From assembly GCA_903919615.1 (NCBI GenBank), contig CAIXIX010000112.1, forward strand, positions 1 through 64,000: a stretch of DNA of 64,000 nucleotides, in the 5' to 3' direction. How positions within the stretch are numbered: the first letter of the stretch is position 1; every line of letters begins with the position of its first letter. A model generated the notes under the pieces. The model was not told the DNA's origin. It worked only from the letters and a program-made list of their open reading frames with translations, and did not search any database. Positions 40,327-51,072 of the stretch are shown here, piece after piece. The position numbers and the translations under genes are program-made. The stretch comes from an uncultured Chthonomonas sp. (lineage in GTDB: Bacteria > Armatimonadota > Chthonomonadetes > Chthonomonadales > Chthonomonadaceae).

Positions 40327-43300
40327 CTATCGCGTTAGGATCAACGGCTTAACCTGTCTTGCGACATGTCCCGAAGCATCCTGGGCTCGTACCTCTATGG
40401 TATAGACGTCTGACGGAACTCCGATGCCCTGATCACTCTTAAGATCCCAGAGCAGTTGAGTATCGCCTGCCGCCCGGGTAGCGCCCTGTTCGAGGTGGCG
40501 AACTACATGACCGTTCTTGAGAACGCTAACCATGGTGGTAGCATCGGCAGTCAGGTTATATCCTACAGACACCGTAGTCGGCGCAGCTGCACCGCGGCTC
40601 TGATTTACAACTGCACTCAACGATGCGATCTCCAGATTGACGCGCTTAGCCGGTGAGGAGCTAACCGTTAAGTGTCGGGTAACTCCCGCAGAACCCGCCT
40701 GAATGGTGTAGCTGGATCTGGTTCTCAAGTTGACCGTCGTATTGGTGTCCGTATCGACCAGGACAAGATCCTCTCGTGCAGGAATGGTACTGATAGCGGG
40801 CCACGTTACCGTAACCGACTGATTTGCAGCATTAGAGGTCACGATCATGTTCCAGGAGTTGCCATTTCCGATCGCTGGCCGCAAATCTACAGCATAGCGC
40901 CCGGACTGCTTACCCCAGTCTGCGTGGTTAACCGTCAGCGCAACGTTGGTGGTGCCAACTGCCGGCGGCGCTTCGAGTTTGAACCGATCGTAGGTGTTTA
41001 GGGCACCTCGCATTGTTCCGATACTGGCCGGAGCAGAGTTGACTGCACCTGTCGATGCGTTCAGCTTAAGGATCCATCCCTGGCCCGTACTGTTGCCATT
41101 CACAATCGCCTGGCGAGAGTCAACGGCGGGCTTTACAGCGCGATTTTGTTGCGCTGCAGGATCGACCAACAATGTGATCGTCGGTGCAGTTCCCTGCGCG
41201 GACGCTGGACGATTGTCGTATACGCGCAGCCAGTAGCCTCTCCATGGATCTAGAGTATAAGACACCTGGTAGATACTGTTCTGATACTCCCACAGGGCCG
41301 CACCAAGCGTTGGGTTCGTGCCTGATTGAGCTGTAAGGATATCCTGCGACGTTCCATCGGCACAAATTACCTTGAGGTTCAGGAAATTAATCGGGAACGC
41401 AAACGGATCACCGATCAAGTTCCATCCTACATGAAGCGGCAGGTTGTAGACTGTGTTAGCAGGCGCAGGTGCGCCTATTGTTGTTAGAGCCAGGCTAAAC
41501 GACGTATCAGTATCCTGTAAGAAGTAACCCTTGCCCAGATGGAATGTATCCGCTGGTGGATTAGGATAGTTGACATACGCGCCAGTTGCGGTATTCCAGT
41601 TGATAAAGGCGAACGCCTTGCTACTGACATCTCCGGAGGGAATATTCAGGAGGTTGGCCACGCTGCTGCCTGCAATGCCGCTGTACTCGTATGGCGCCGA
41701 CACGAGCGATAGTCCACTCGGGAAGACGTTCAACGGATTGAGGTAGAAGTTGACGCTCTTAGTCTCTGTAGCTTCACTGATCGTCACTGTTTGCGGGTTC
41801 GCTGGCGGCGTCGCCGCCGTGTAGCCCGATTCAGAAGCGCTAACGCTTACCGTCGCTCCGGCAGGTACTGCCACCTTGTAGTTGTAGGTGTAGTTTCCTA
41901 ACGTTGTCGGCGCACCTGAGGTTGTCGTGGCGAGGGTGTTTCCACCAGCGTCTGTTACTGTAATGGTTGCGCCGGTGACCGGTACTCCGGCACTGGTACT
42001 TACTAAACCAGACACGCTGCCCGGAACAGCCTTGTTTAAAGCGAAGTTTTGCGTTACGGTCGTTACAGAGGTTATCGTAACTGCCGTTGTCTTACTTGCT
42101 TCATAACCACTGGCTGTAGCGACGGCGGTATATGCGCCTGGCGCAAGGCCGGAAATTGTATAGACGCCGCTCGCATTCGTAATGCCAGTCGTGTTGGTTC
42201 CACTTACATCCGTCACGGTCACTGTTGCGTTTGGAATTACATTGTTCGTGTTTCCATTGCTCGTAGTCGACGTTACAGTTCCAGTTACATTGCCAGGCGC
42301 TTGCGTTACAGTAAAGTTAATGCCCGATGTCTGGTTACCAGAGGTAATTGTTACCTGTGGTTTTGGCGCAGGCGCCGGACCGTAACTGCTCGGTATGCAG
42401 GTCGCATATCCCAGTTTGTCAAGGTTTCCAGTGGGCGACACTGGGATCGTAACGCTGTAATTGCTTACAGGAAGGTTCGAAATGGTATAGGTACCATCCG
42501 TTCCAGTAGTAGCCTGGTAGGTCTCAGCAGTCACGGTATCGGTTGCAATTACGATGAGTCCGGGTGCCGGTACGGTTGTATTGTTCAGGGTGACAATTCC
42601 GGTCATCGAACCAGGGGCGGCAATCGCCAGGAAGATATCTTCCTTATCCTGATAGGCGCCATGGAAAACGCCTGCTTGACCGTGACTTGTTACGTAGCCC
42701 TTCTTGAACACGTCTATGTTATACGTTCCGGTGGTTTCTAGACCATCCAAGACGTAAGAACCATCGGACAGTGTGTAGGCTGTAGCCGCTACGAGTGGTT
42801 GACCTGCGTTGGTGCCACCAACCTGTCGGGCATGGCTCGAGATCGCTCTAACAAAGGCTCCCTTGATAGGTGCAGCGCCTTGTAGATTAAGAACATTTCC
42901 TACGATTCGCCCCGTACGCATCCAGTCCCCGATATTGTGCATGATCTCTGCACGTCGGTTCTTTAGGATGATAGTCGTCTGTACGGTGTAGTACTCCGGG
43001 TTCATCGATTCAAGACCGAAGCTTATGAGCGCAGACTTACCAATAATCGGTGCATTAACCGTATGCGTCTGCCACACAAGGTTTGGTGAACCAGTCTCAC
43101 TGTAAGATGCATCGTAGTCCGACGTATCGAGTACAGACGTACCTAACCATTGGATCTGGTCACCCGAGATACCGTTTGGTGCGCTCCACAATCGTCCAGG
43201 CGTGCCACTGGCTGGTGTGAGCAGGTACATCGTTCCGGTACCCGGTGGATCATCTGGCGGAACTGGCGCAGGCTTAGGATAGCCGTGCATAGAGACGTAC

Positions 43301-46300
43301 CAGGACTCCATAATAAGCGGATGGTCGCCACGGCCGCCAGAGGCCAGCAAGAACCCATTGGGGTTCGGAGGATCCGCCGTATGCGAGTTAATGATAACAC
43401 CACCGGTGTCACCGGCGTAGTTTGCCTGGAAGGTAGAGCTGAGCAACGCGTTAGATGCGCCGCCGCCAAGAGTTAGTCCCCAGACGATGTCGTTTCCGTT
43501 CAGTACCAGGCGACCACCAGAGTTGATGAAGTTCGCTATCTGGACTTGAACTGTAGAGTCCAGGATGGTTCCCGGACCTACGTAGAGGTCGCCTGAGTAA
43601 GGAGAGTGCCAGATTACGCAGCGCTCGGCAACGTATACTTTTCGTGGTGTCGTACTTCCTGCCAGTACGTCGGCTGGCTGCGTCTCCACATGTCCGTTAT
43701 AGGCGTTGAGGATGTTTTGCGGAACAGGACCGCGGCAGATGATTCTCCACTGGTCGTAGGTTCCAGTAACTGGTACCGTTTGGCCAGGTCCCTGCGTTAG
43801 GCCGTCCGCGTAGGCTAGATTGCCAAGCGGGGTCAGCACGTTGATCAGTGCATCAGCGGTTGTCCCGTTAAGCGCCTGGGTTGGCAGCAGCGCTGGTGAC
43901 AGTTCTGTCATCCAACTCTCTGTTGCAACACCCGTGTAGAACTGGCTGTTGACGAAGGAGCCTGGCGTAATGCCAAGACCAAGGCCTTGCCATGGGCTGT
44001 TGAACTGGTTCGAGTTTGTAAACGAGCCGAAGTTACCGCTGAAGAACTTCTGTCCGCAGTCGTAATCGTTTACATACAGGATTCCGTTATTGCCGGAGAA
44101 GGGTTGGGTAGTAAAGCCCCAGATGTTGTCGTAGATCTTCCAGTTAACGGCCGCATTAGTGGATGCGGGGGTGGCAAAAGGATTAAGAGCCTTGTCTCGA
44201 ACGATTACGTCAATGATCCAGTCGGATGGAAGTGTCGAAGGTGTTGTCCACGTTGCCGTAAAGACGCCGTCACCCTTGATTTCGCCAGTGGGCTCGTGCC
44301 CGGCAGGAGAACCATCGATTGGTCCATCGTCCCACAACTGCAGCCAGAAACCACCCTGGTTCGTGTAGTCGTCAGCAACTCCCTTGATGCTTGCGCTGTC
44401 ATCTGGTGGATGGTTCGCACCGGAAAACGCGTAGTAATCATCGATACCTGGGACATATTGGTTGAAACCTGGCCAGGTACCTGGGATACCTCCGGTAAAG
44501 AGCAAGTACTCCGTAGGCATAGAACCAGGCGCCCGGAACTGATAGGACGTCGGATTAATCGCCTGTGCGTCAAATTCATTTGGCGCGTTGATTGCGAATA
44601 TCGTGGTATCGATCTGTCCCGGTCCTACATAGTAGACCTTATGTTCCTGGCCATCGACGCTCTGCATTGAAGAGTTTGGGTCTTTGATCTGGATCCATAC
44701 GGATTCCATACCAGACTCATAATCGACAGCGCGGACGCGGAACCGAACTGTTTCACCAGCCGTGACTTCGCGAACCGAAACATTCGGCGCGCTGTCGCGA
44801 GCAACGTGAACGATTTCGTCGATGGTGGAATCGTATTTTAGTATGGTCGGCGCATTGATATCGATGATCGTGGATGCCCAGAGCTGTGTCGTGTTGGCAC
44901 GGTCGCTCTGGAACGCTATTCGATAGCTGCTGATGTACTGCGGCCACGCAGGATAGTCTTCATTCGAAGCAAAGTACGGATCGAAGTTGAAGCTTGGGTC
45001 CTGGTAAGACGGGTCGTTCGGAGTGCTGGGATCGTAGGTTGTTCCGGGCGACGTTGTCTGCAACTTTATCGGCGCATTCCCAACCGATTCTGGCGTTGTT
45101 ACCGTGTAGGCGTTTTGCACCTTTGGATCGGCAGCAATCTTGGTATGCAAGAAATAGATATCGTGTGTAGGTTTAACCGCGGTTGCCTGGTAAGGGTTGT
45201 TCGGATCGGCGTTAGCGCGAGTGCTTGCAAATGCTAGCAGGTTTTCGGAGATTACCGCACCAGTTCCCGTGGTTTGTGTCGGGATGATTTGCAATGCATC
45301 GGTACGCAGCGAACTCCACGCAGGATTTTTATTGCTGCTTCTTAACGTGCCACCAAGAATCGATGTTGAGTTAGTGACTCGCGTAGGATCTGGAGAGTAC
45401 GGGTTTGGATTTAGCACCCAGATGTCGTATTGATTGGCATCGCCCGCAACAGACTGGTTGGCCGGGTTCAATGCCGAAGCAGCCATAGGCGCTATGCCAC
45501 TGAAGCCAGATGCATTGGAGGTAAAGGCAATCAGAGTGCCGTCTGGAGACCAGGCCGGCGAGCTGTCGGAAGACTCTACAGCGGCGCCGACGCCGGGCGC
45601 AGGCCCAGTCATCTGTGTAATCGCATCCGTTTGAAGGTTTACGATGAAGATGTGGTAGGGCTTACCCGAAGTTAGTTGGCCCTGAAACGCGATTTGCGTA
45701 CCGCCAGGATTAAACGTTGGGTGGCGCACATCGTTAAACGTAAAGCCAGATGGATTGTTCAGTGTCAGGCTAACCGGCGCGCCTGCGCTACTGGTGTTAT
45801 ACGTATACAGATTAAAGCCTGAGCTTACCGGGGCATCTGTGCCATTCGGGAAAGTAAGCTTACCACCAGCAACGTACGCGATCGTGGTGCCGTCTAAAGC
45901 AACCACGGGTTCAATTTCGTTGTTGATGCTGGAATGAATCTGGGTTATGCCCGATCCATCGGGAAACATCTTATAGATGTTGTAGATTCCGTCCGTACGC
46001 GGCGTTGGATCCGTATCCGAGTTTCGGTTGGAGTCAAAGAAGATGTACTTTTCGTCCTGGGTCCAGTAAGGATGTTCACTGAAGCTCGCGGGCGGAGTAT
46101 ACGAGTACTGAAGTGTCGGGTCGAGCTTAGTCAGCAACACGGTCTGACGAATTACCGCCTGGTCACCCGGCGCCCTGCTCTTAAACTGAGCAAGGGTTTT
46201 GGAGTCCAGTGCACGGCGCAACATAGACACCGGTATCTGACTTTTCGGTCCGAAGAACTTGTGCTGCGCTGATAGCGCTGCTGCCTTTCCAGGGCTATAA

Positions 46301-46434
46301 CCCTGGGACGGAGTGGCAGCCCTTCTAGCGGCAGGCGCCTTGGTCTGCGCGGATGAACCGCCGGCCACGCCTAGCACCATTAAGGCGCCAAGTAGCAACG
46401 ACTGGGCAGCAAAAAACGATTTGGCTCTGTTCAA
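40327..46434 (-). CDS. Giant (about 2035 aa) secreted protein: TolB/PD40-like propeller, tandem carboxypeptidase-regulatory-like domains, shared C-terminal module
   Basis: TTG start after CAGGAGGTAGG; PD40-like repeats (SPAWSPDGTLIAFTSN; HPTFNPGGTQIAFQG); about four CarboxypepD_reg-like repeats (TDGTYTISNLPVSNYSV; NASGVYTISGLAPGAYTAVATASGYEA); GWNLIGDPFAFPINF; end VKPLILTR. Confidence 0.85.
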   Translation of the reverse strand: MNRAKSFFAAQSLLLGALMVLGVAGGSSAQTKAPAARRAATPSQGYSPGKAAALSAQHKFFGPKSQIPVSMLRRALDSKTLAQFKSRAPGDQAVIRQTVLLTKLDPTLQYSYTPPASFSEHPYWTQDEKYIFFDSNRNSDTDPTPRTDGIYNIYKMFPDGSGITQIHSSINNEIEPVVALDGTTIAYVAGGKLTFPNGTDAPVSSGFNLYTYNTSSAGAPVSLTLNNPSGFTFNDVRHPTFNPGGTQIAFQGQLTSGKPYHIFIVNLQTDAITQMTGPAPGVGAAVESSDSSPAWSPDGTLIAFTSNASGFSGIAPMAASALNPANQSVAGDANQYDIWVLNPNPYSPDPTRVTNSTSILGGTLRSSNKNPAWSSLRTDALQIIPTQTTGTGAVISENLLAFASTRANADPNNPYQATAVKPTHDIYFLHTKIAADPKVQNAYTVTTPESVGNAPIKLQTTSPGTTYDPSTPNDPSYQDPSFNFDPYFASNEDYPAWPQYISSYRIAFQSDRANTTQLWASTIIDINAPTILKYDSTIDEIVHVARDSAPNVSVREVTAGETVRFRVRAVDYESGMESVWIQIKDPNSSMQSVDGQEHKVYYVGPGQIDTTIFAINAPNEFDAQAINPTSYQFRAPGSMPTEYLLFTGGIPGTWPGFNQYVPGIDDYYAFSGANHPPDDSASIKGVADDYTNQGGFWLQLWDDGPIDGSPAGHEPTGEIKGDGVFTATWTTPSTLPSDWIIDVIVRDKALNPFATPASTNAAVNWKIYDNIWGFTTQPFSGNNGILYVNDYDCGQKFFSGNFGSFTNSNQFNSPWQGLGLGITPGSFVNSQFYTGVATESWMTELSPALLPTQALNGTTADALINVLTPLGNLAYADGLTQGPGQTVPVTGTYDQWRIICRGPVPQNILNAYNGHVETQPADVLAGSTTPRKVYVAERCVIWHSPYSGDLYVGPGTILDSTVQVQIANFINSGGRLVLNGNDIVWGLTLGGGASNALLSSTFQANYAGDTGGVIINSHTADPPNPNGFLLASGGRGDHPLIMESWYVSMHGYPKPAPVPPDDPPGTGTMYLLTPASGTPGRLWSAPNGISGDQIQWLGTSVLDTSDYDASYSETGSPNLVWQTHTVNAPIIGKSALISFGLESMNPEYYTVQTTIILKNRRAEIMHNIGDWMRTGRIVGNVLNLQGAAPIKGAFVRAISSHARQVGGTNAGQPLVAATAYTLSDGSYVLDGLETTGTYNIDVFKKGYVTSHGQAGVFHGAYQDKEDIFLAIAAPGSMTGIVTLNNTTVPAPGLIVIATDTVTAETYQATTGTDGTYTISNLPVSNYSVTIPVSPTGNLDKLGYATCIPSSYGPAPAPKPQVTITSGNQTSGINFTVTQAPGNVTGTVTSTTSNGNTNNVIPNATVTVTDVSGTNTTGITNASGVYTISGLAPGAYTAVATASGYEASKTTAVTITSVTTVTQNFALNKAVPGSVSGLVSTSAGVPVTGATITVTDAGGNTLATTTSGAPTTLGNYTYNYKVAVPAGATVSVSASESGYTAATPPANPQTVTISEATETKSVNFYLNPLNVFPSGLSLVSAPYEYSGIAGSSVANLLNIPSGDVSSKAFAFINWNTATGAYVNYPNPPADTFHLGKGYFLQDTDTSFSLALTTIGAPAPANTVYNLPLHVGWNLIGDPFAFPINFLNLKVICADGTSQDILTAQSGTNPTLGAALWEYQNSIYQVSYTLDPWRGYWLRVYDNRPASAQGTAPTITLLVDPAAQQNRAVKPAVDSRQAIVNGNSTGQGWILKLNASTGAVNSAPASIGTMRGALNTYDRFKLEAPPAVGTTNVALTVNHADWGKQSGRYAVDLRPAIGNGNSWNMIVTSNAANQSVTVTWPAISTIPAREDLVLVDTDTNTTVNLRTRSSYTIQAGSAGVTRHLTVSSSPAKRVNLEIASLSAVVNQSRGAAAPTTVSVGYNLTADATTMVSVLKNGHVVRHLEQGATRAAGDTQLLWDLKSDQGIGVPSDVYTIEVRAQDASGHVARQVKPLILTR

Positions 46435-46828
46435 GGCGAGTCCTACCTCCTGTAGTACACGTAAACCACGCTCGGCACGCTTATTGGGGGAAAGCCTGCA
46501 CAGCCGGAAACGGGGATTACCGGCATATGATGTGAGATCGTTCCGTAAAATCAGATGTCTCCAGTGCATCCTTACGCCTTCGCGTCGGACGGTCGATTTT
46601 TCTTACAGCTTCGTCTTGCTTTCCGTTTCCGCCCAGCCGGGCAGCTCGTTTAACACAAGCGTTTAGCCTGAACGATGCGACCAGGGGACCCAATGTCCAC
46701 CTGTATCCCGGTACCGGGTCACCGCAACGGTGTGGTCAGCTATCGTGCGCGGGGGGCGTTATAAGCGACCGATCGGAGGACACCTGGGGGGTGGCACTCC
46801 TACCAAGTTCGGATTATATCATAATGCT

Positions 46829-47494
46829 TCATAGAACGCAAGCAGATTTTTTGAACTGCTCCTTCGCTCGAACCTGGCTTGAATTGCCTGGACTTGCCCT
46901 CTCAACGAGGTTTTTCCAGAGATTGTCTACCTGTGGGGATAGCTCTTCAATATCGCCATCATTCCACACTACATATGAGGCTTGTGCTATCTTTTCAGCG
47001 AGTGGCATCTGCACTTGAATGCGTTTGGCTGCCTGTGTCTCTGAAAGTTGATTGCGTTGGACCAGTCGGTTCGTCTGCACAGTTACAGACGCGGCGACCA
47101 CGACCACATGTTCGAACCACGATTCGAGACGACCTTCATATAAGAGGGGGATTTCAGTGATGATGATATTGGGGAGAGGGAAATCATATTTTGCAGATTC
47201 AATCTGTTCGAACAAGAGGCGACGAATCTGCGGATGCATTATGGCATTCAGGGCAAGGCGGGAATCCTCATCCTGAAAAATGATACTTCCGAGCACAGCA
47301 CGGTCGATTTCACCCGAATCGGTGATAACGCGATCACCAAATGTCGAAACGACCTGGATATATGCAGGGCCATTCTTATATAGAATGGCCCTGGCAGCTT
47401 CGTCGGCGCTAAACGTGACTGCTCCCCGAACCTGCAACATGCTGGTAACGGTTGTTTTTCCGGTGGCGATGCCGCCGGTAATGCCTACAATCAC
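46829..47494 (-). CDS. coaE: Dephospho-CoA kinase
   Basis: MIVGITGGIATGKTTVTSML P-loop; FSADEAARAIL; HPQIRRLL; EIPLLYEGRLESWFEHVVVV. Confidence 0.95.
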   Translation of the reverse strand: MIVGITGGIATGKTTVTSMLQVRGAVTFSADEAARAILYKNGPAYIQVVSTFGDRVITDSGEIDRAVLGSIIFQDEDSRLALNAIMHPQIRRLLFEQIESAKYDFPLPNIIITEIPLLYEGRLESWFEHVVVVAASVTVQTNRLVQRNQLSETQAAKRIQVQMPLAEKIAQASYVVWNDGDIEELSPQVDNLWKNLVERASPGNSSQVRAKEQFKKSACVL

Positions 47495-47536
47495 ATCAGC
47501 ACTCTATCGATACGGTCAATGTCACCTGTTACGGAT

Positions 47537-49165
47537 CTACTTGGCCGTGTCGTCATCCACCTCTTCGACATCCTCGGGGGTATCGAGTTCAACGACGTCC
47601 TCATCGAGCAGGTAATCATCCTCATACTCTTCGGCGTTGTTGCGTCGGTCCTTCTTGTTGCGCTTAGCAGCTGAATACGCTTCGCCGAAGGCATTAAACC
47701 GGGGCTCATCTTGCTGGCGACCTGGCGCATAGCGATTAAAGTCATCACGGTCGTCCCGATCGGACCTACCACGTTTGCCACCACCACCACCAGCTTCTCG
47801 GCCACCCTCACGCGCTGGCGTTGCCTCTCTCGCTGGAGCTTCTCTCCCCGGTTCCCTTGCGGGCACCGAGTCTCGCTCTTCAGCAGGCTGAAGCGCGCGC
47901 AGGGAGAGGGTCATCTTGCGCTCTTCCGGGCGCAAACTGATGAGCTTAACCGTTACCTCTTCATTTGGCGTGAGAGGAGGAGCAGGCTTGCCTTTTAGTC
48001 TTGGTAGTTCGGAGCTGGGGATGATACCCTCAACGCCGCCCTCAACCTGCACAAAGGCGCCAAATGGTACGAGCCTGGTAACAGTACCAGTAATAACGTC
48101 GCCCTCTTTATAGCGATCCTTGATCTCAGACCACGGATCGGGCAGGATCTGCCTCAAACCGAGCGAAACTCGATTATTCTCAAGATCCATCTTGAGGATA
48201 ATGACATCGAGCTCCTGGCCCTCTTTCAAAACCTCTTTCGGGTCGTTAATTCTGGTCCACGACATCTCCGAGATGTGCAGCAAACCATCAATACCGCCCA
48301 GGTCGACGAACGCGCCATAGTTTGTCAATCGTCGGACGACTCCATGGCGAATCTGATTCGGCGACAGCGAGTTTCTGGTTTCGGCGCTGCGCTGATCACG
48401 CTCTTCGGCTACAGCAAGCTTGTTTGAAAGAACAACCTTTCGGCGCTCTTTGTCAACCTCTATAACCTTTAACGGTATAGACTGACCGACGTAGCGATCC
48501 AGATTGTTTTTCAGGCTTCCGTTGCCGACATGAGATGCAGGTACGAACCCACGGATTCCAAGATCAACGACAAGGCCGCCCTTGACTCGATCCTGAACCA
48601 TTGCATGGATCGTTTCGCCGCTCTGCTTGTACTGCTGAACCTTTTCCCATGCGTCCTCAAAATCGGCGCGCTTCTTGGAAAGTACCGGTATACCATCCTG
48701 GTTTTCTGCTTCCAGAACGTAAACCTTGATCTTCTGACCAACGCTTACAATGTTTTCCGGGTTGATGTTTGCGCCGGCGTCGCGGGACAGCTCATTGAGC
48801 CTGATAATGCCCTCTGATTTCGCGCCAACATCAACGAGGACACCTTCCCGGTCCACCCGCATAACGGTACCGGTGATCACAGTGTCTTGCTGTAACTGAT
48901 GGAGCGACTTTTCGAAAGCCCCATTCGCACCATCAAGCGCTTCCATAGCGCGTGCGAATGCGTCCGTATCGGTCTCCTCATGGGCGGCGCTTGCTGCGTC
49001 GCCAGCATGTGAAGCGGGAGCCGGTTCTTCGGTCGCCGCGGGTGCTGCGGCAACAGCGGATTCAGCAACCACCTCCTGCCCGGATGTGGGTTGAGTCGTG
49101 CTCCCCGTGTCCGGCGTAGCGGCGTCTGCCGTCTCCGTCTTCTCCTGAACCATCTCGTGAGACAT
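47537..49165 (-). CDS. rpsA: 30S ribosomal protein S1 (four S1 domains) with acidic N- and charged C-terminal extensions
   Basis: Four S1 repeats (GTVMRVDREGVLVDVGAKSEGII; AMVQDRVKGGLVVDLGIRGFVPASH; GVVRRLTNYGAFVDLGGIDGLLHISEMSW; GTVTRLVPFGAFVQVEGGVEGIIPSSEL). Confidence 0.92.
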   Translation of the reverse strand: MSHEMVQEKTETADAATPDTGSTTQPTSGQEVVAESAVAAAPAATEEPAPASHAGDAASAAHEETDTDAFARAMEALDGANGAFEKSLHQLQQDTVITGTVMRVDREGVLVDVGAKSEGIIRLNELSRDAGANINPENIVSVGQKIKVYVLEAENQDGIPVLSKKRADFEDAWEKVQQYKQSGETIHAMVQDRVKGGLVVDLGIRGFVPASHVGNGSLKNNLDRYVGQSIPLKVIEVDKERRKVVLSNKLAVAEERDQRSAETRNSLSPNQIRHGVVRRLTNYGAFVDLGGIDGLLHISEMSWTRINDPKEVLKEGQELDVIILKMDLENNRVSLGLRQILPDPWSEIKDRYKEGDVITGTVTRLVPFGAFVQVEGGVEGIIPSSELPRLKGKPAPPLTPNEEVTVKLISLRPEERKMTLSLRALQPAEERDSVPAREPGREAPAREATPAREGGREAGGGGGKRGRSDRDDRDDFNRYAPGRQQDEPRFNAFGEAYSAAKRNKKDRRNNAEEYEDDYLLDEDVVELDTPEDVEEVDDDTAK

Positions 49166-49700
49166 TTACGATTCACTCCTTCTCAGCGCACGCGTCGTTT
49201 CTTGCTTTCGCTTGTATGCGTTAGAACGCGTACGACAGCTTGTCAATACGGACCAGCTACGAAAGCTGCCGCAGGTTGGCGATCGAACTTCATTTTCCGG
49301 AACATCTCCGTGCTGGTAGCCAATAGTGGTGTAGAACCAGTCGGAGGAGGCCGGGGAAAATTGAACGGGTAATTACTGCAAACTGTTAGCAACGCTATTT
49401 CGCGTATACCAGGCAGATTCCCTTTTTATTTATCAGGCTAGCCATGGCGAGATATGCCTGCGCAATGCTTTTATGCCATGCACTCTCCGTATTATAGCAC
49501 GGATCGGGCAGGAATCAACGGATATCCTATCATCGCACGTACTTTCGCGCGTTTCGAGCCACTCATACACCAAACTGTTGTACCCGGATAATTGTAAAAA
49601 CAGTATGATTCTCGTTTTGGCTCATCAGATTCAGGCGGTCCTTGTCGATTCTCTGCGTATTCCCCTTTTGCACAGGCCAGCAGATTCATGACAGAAATTT

Positions 49701-50954
49701 TTATGAGCCCTGCACCTGTTTCGGTTTACGGTTGTGCGTGGGTACTTTTAGCCAGTACCTTCGCAGAATCACCTTAATAAGTGCAGCGACTGGTGCAGCG
49801 AAGAACATTCCCAGAAGTGAGCCAAGCGGACCGCCAATGATCAATCCGCCCACTTCACCGCCTACGAGGAGAACCACGATTACGATGACGGGGTGCAGTT
49901 CCATTCTGTCGCCAATTAAAATCGGCATGATGAACTTGCTCTCAGCGAAATGCAAGAACGTGAAGAATCCGAGTACAGCAAGTGCGACACCTGGGCCCTT
50001 ATCAGCAAGAGTCAACAACACAATCGGCACACCGCCGACGATAGGACCTATTATAGGTATTGCACGTGTGACACCGGCTAACAGCCCTAACGTAATCGGA
50101 AACCCTACATGCAGCATTGCCAATCCAGCGCCAACCACTAATCCCGCCAGAATGCAAAGGATAAATTGGCCCTTGATGAATGCCTGCATGATTCTGTTAA
50201 ATTCGTTGAACATTCGCACTGTTTCGGTCAATCGTCCCCGGGGCACGAGGGCAACAAACTCATGCTTTAGCTCTCTGGCGTCGACGAGAAAGTAAAATGC
50301 GAGCACGGGCAGCAGCACGATCTCTACGACGCTCATCAAACCTTCAGCGAGTCGCTTTAGCCCTTCAGGAATGACACTTGAGGCGGTATTCTTCACCTGG
50401 TCTGCCATCTGCGTGCTATGCAGTTGTGTTAGCAGCCGATCAGAGTGCAGCGCCTCAGGTATCGCGGTGTTGCTATCCCAGCGCTTAAGCCCTCTCTCCC
50501 ATGCATCCTGAAGATGGCTTTTGCCGGTTATAGAATTTTTCGTTGTTGCTGCTTTGAATTCGCTCACAAATGGACGGAGGACGAGGACGGAACCAAACCA
50601 CAATAGAATTAGCGAGATAATCAGAGCATAGAGTGTCGCATAGACCCGAACCGAGTGATTCGATAATCTGTGCCGCTTGTCCGGTCTCTTCGCTGCTGGG
50701 GTAAGCGCGGTCAACGTGGAAGCAAAGAAACGACTCATACCCTGATGTACGCGAATGAAGCCCAACCGACGAGTCATCCACTCAACCATCGGGTCGACTG
50801 CGTAGGCGATGATAGCTGCCACAAAGAGGGTAGTAACGACGCCGCGCAACCTGTAAAACCCATAAACGACCGCAGCAATCACGGCCAGACGTACGAGTAT
50901 CCGCCATGCGGTAACAACGCTCTGACCTTCTCCCCTTGCAGATGCAGATGCCAT
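49701..50954 (-). CDS. AI-2E family transporter (PerM-like)
   Basis: Polytopic; FIKGQFILCILAGLVVGAGLAMLHVGFPITLGLLAGVTRAIPIIGPIVGGVPIVLL. Confidence 0.9.
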   Translation of the reverse strand: MASASARGEGQSVVTAWRILVRLAVIAAVVYGFYRLRGVVTTLFVAAIIAYAVDPMVEWMTRRLGFIRVHQGMSRFFASTLTALTPAAKRPDKRHRLSNHSVRVYATLYALIISLILLWFGSVLVLRPFVSEFKAATTKNSITGKSHLQDAWERGLKRWDSNTAIPEALHSDRLLTQLHSTQMADQVKNTASSVIPEGLKRLAEGLMSVVEIVLLPVLAFYFLVDARELKHEFVALVPRGRLTETVRMFNEFNRIMQAFIKGQFILCILAGLVVGAGLAMLHVGFPITLGLLAGVTRAIPIIGPIVGGVPIVLLTLADKGPGVALAVLGFFTFLHFAESKFIMPILIGDRMELHPVIVIVVLLVGGEVGGLIIGGPLGSLLGMFFAAPVAALIKVILRRYWLKVPTHNRKPKQVQGS

Positions 50955-51072
50955 ACTACTCCATCACTACAAACTGTCGCGTCGCAGCGACACATTGACT
51001 TACTGCCAAACATATGAGAAAAGCGGACGACGATGCTAATCGCCGCCCGCTACAGTCTACAAACAAGACCGT

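Noticed and set aside
42049-42741. 230-aa plus-strand ORF inside the giant gene
   Set aside because: Antisense to carboxypeptidase-regulatory-like repeats; no domain or RBS support.
43987-44670. 227-aa plus-strand ORF inside the giant gene
   Set aside because: Same reason; antisense shadow.
46570-46828. c-di-GMP (GEMM) riboswitch upstream of the ~2035-aa gene
   Set aside because: GGCGGAAACGGAAAGC is suggestive, but the conserved GGCAAACC and GGGACGCAAAGCC blocks are not there.
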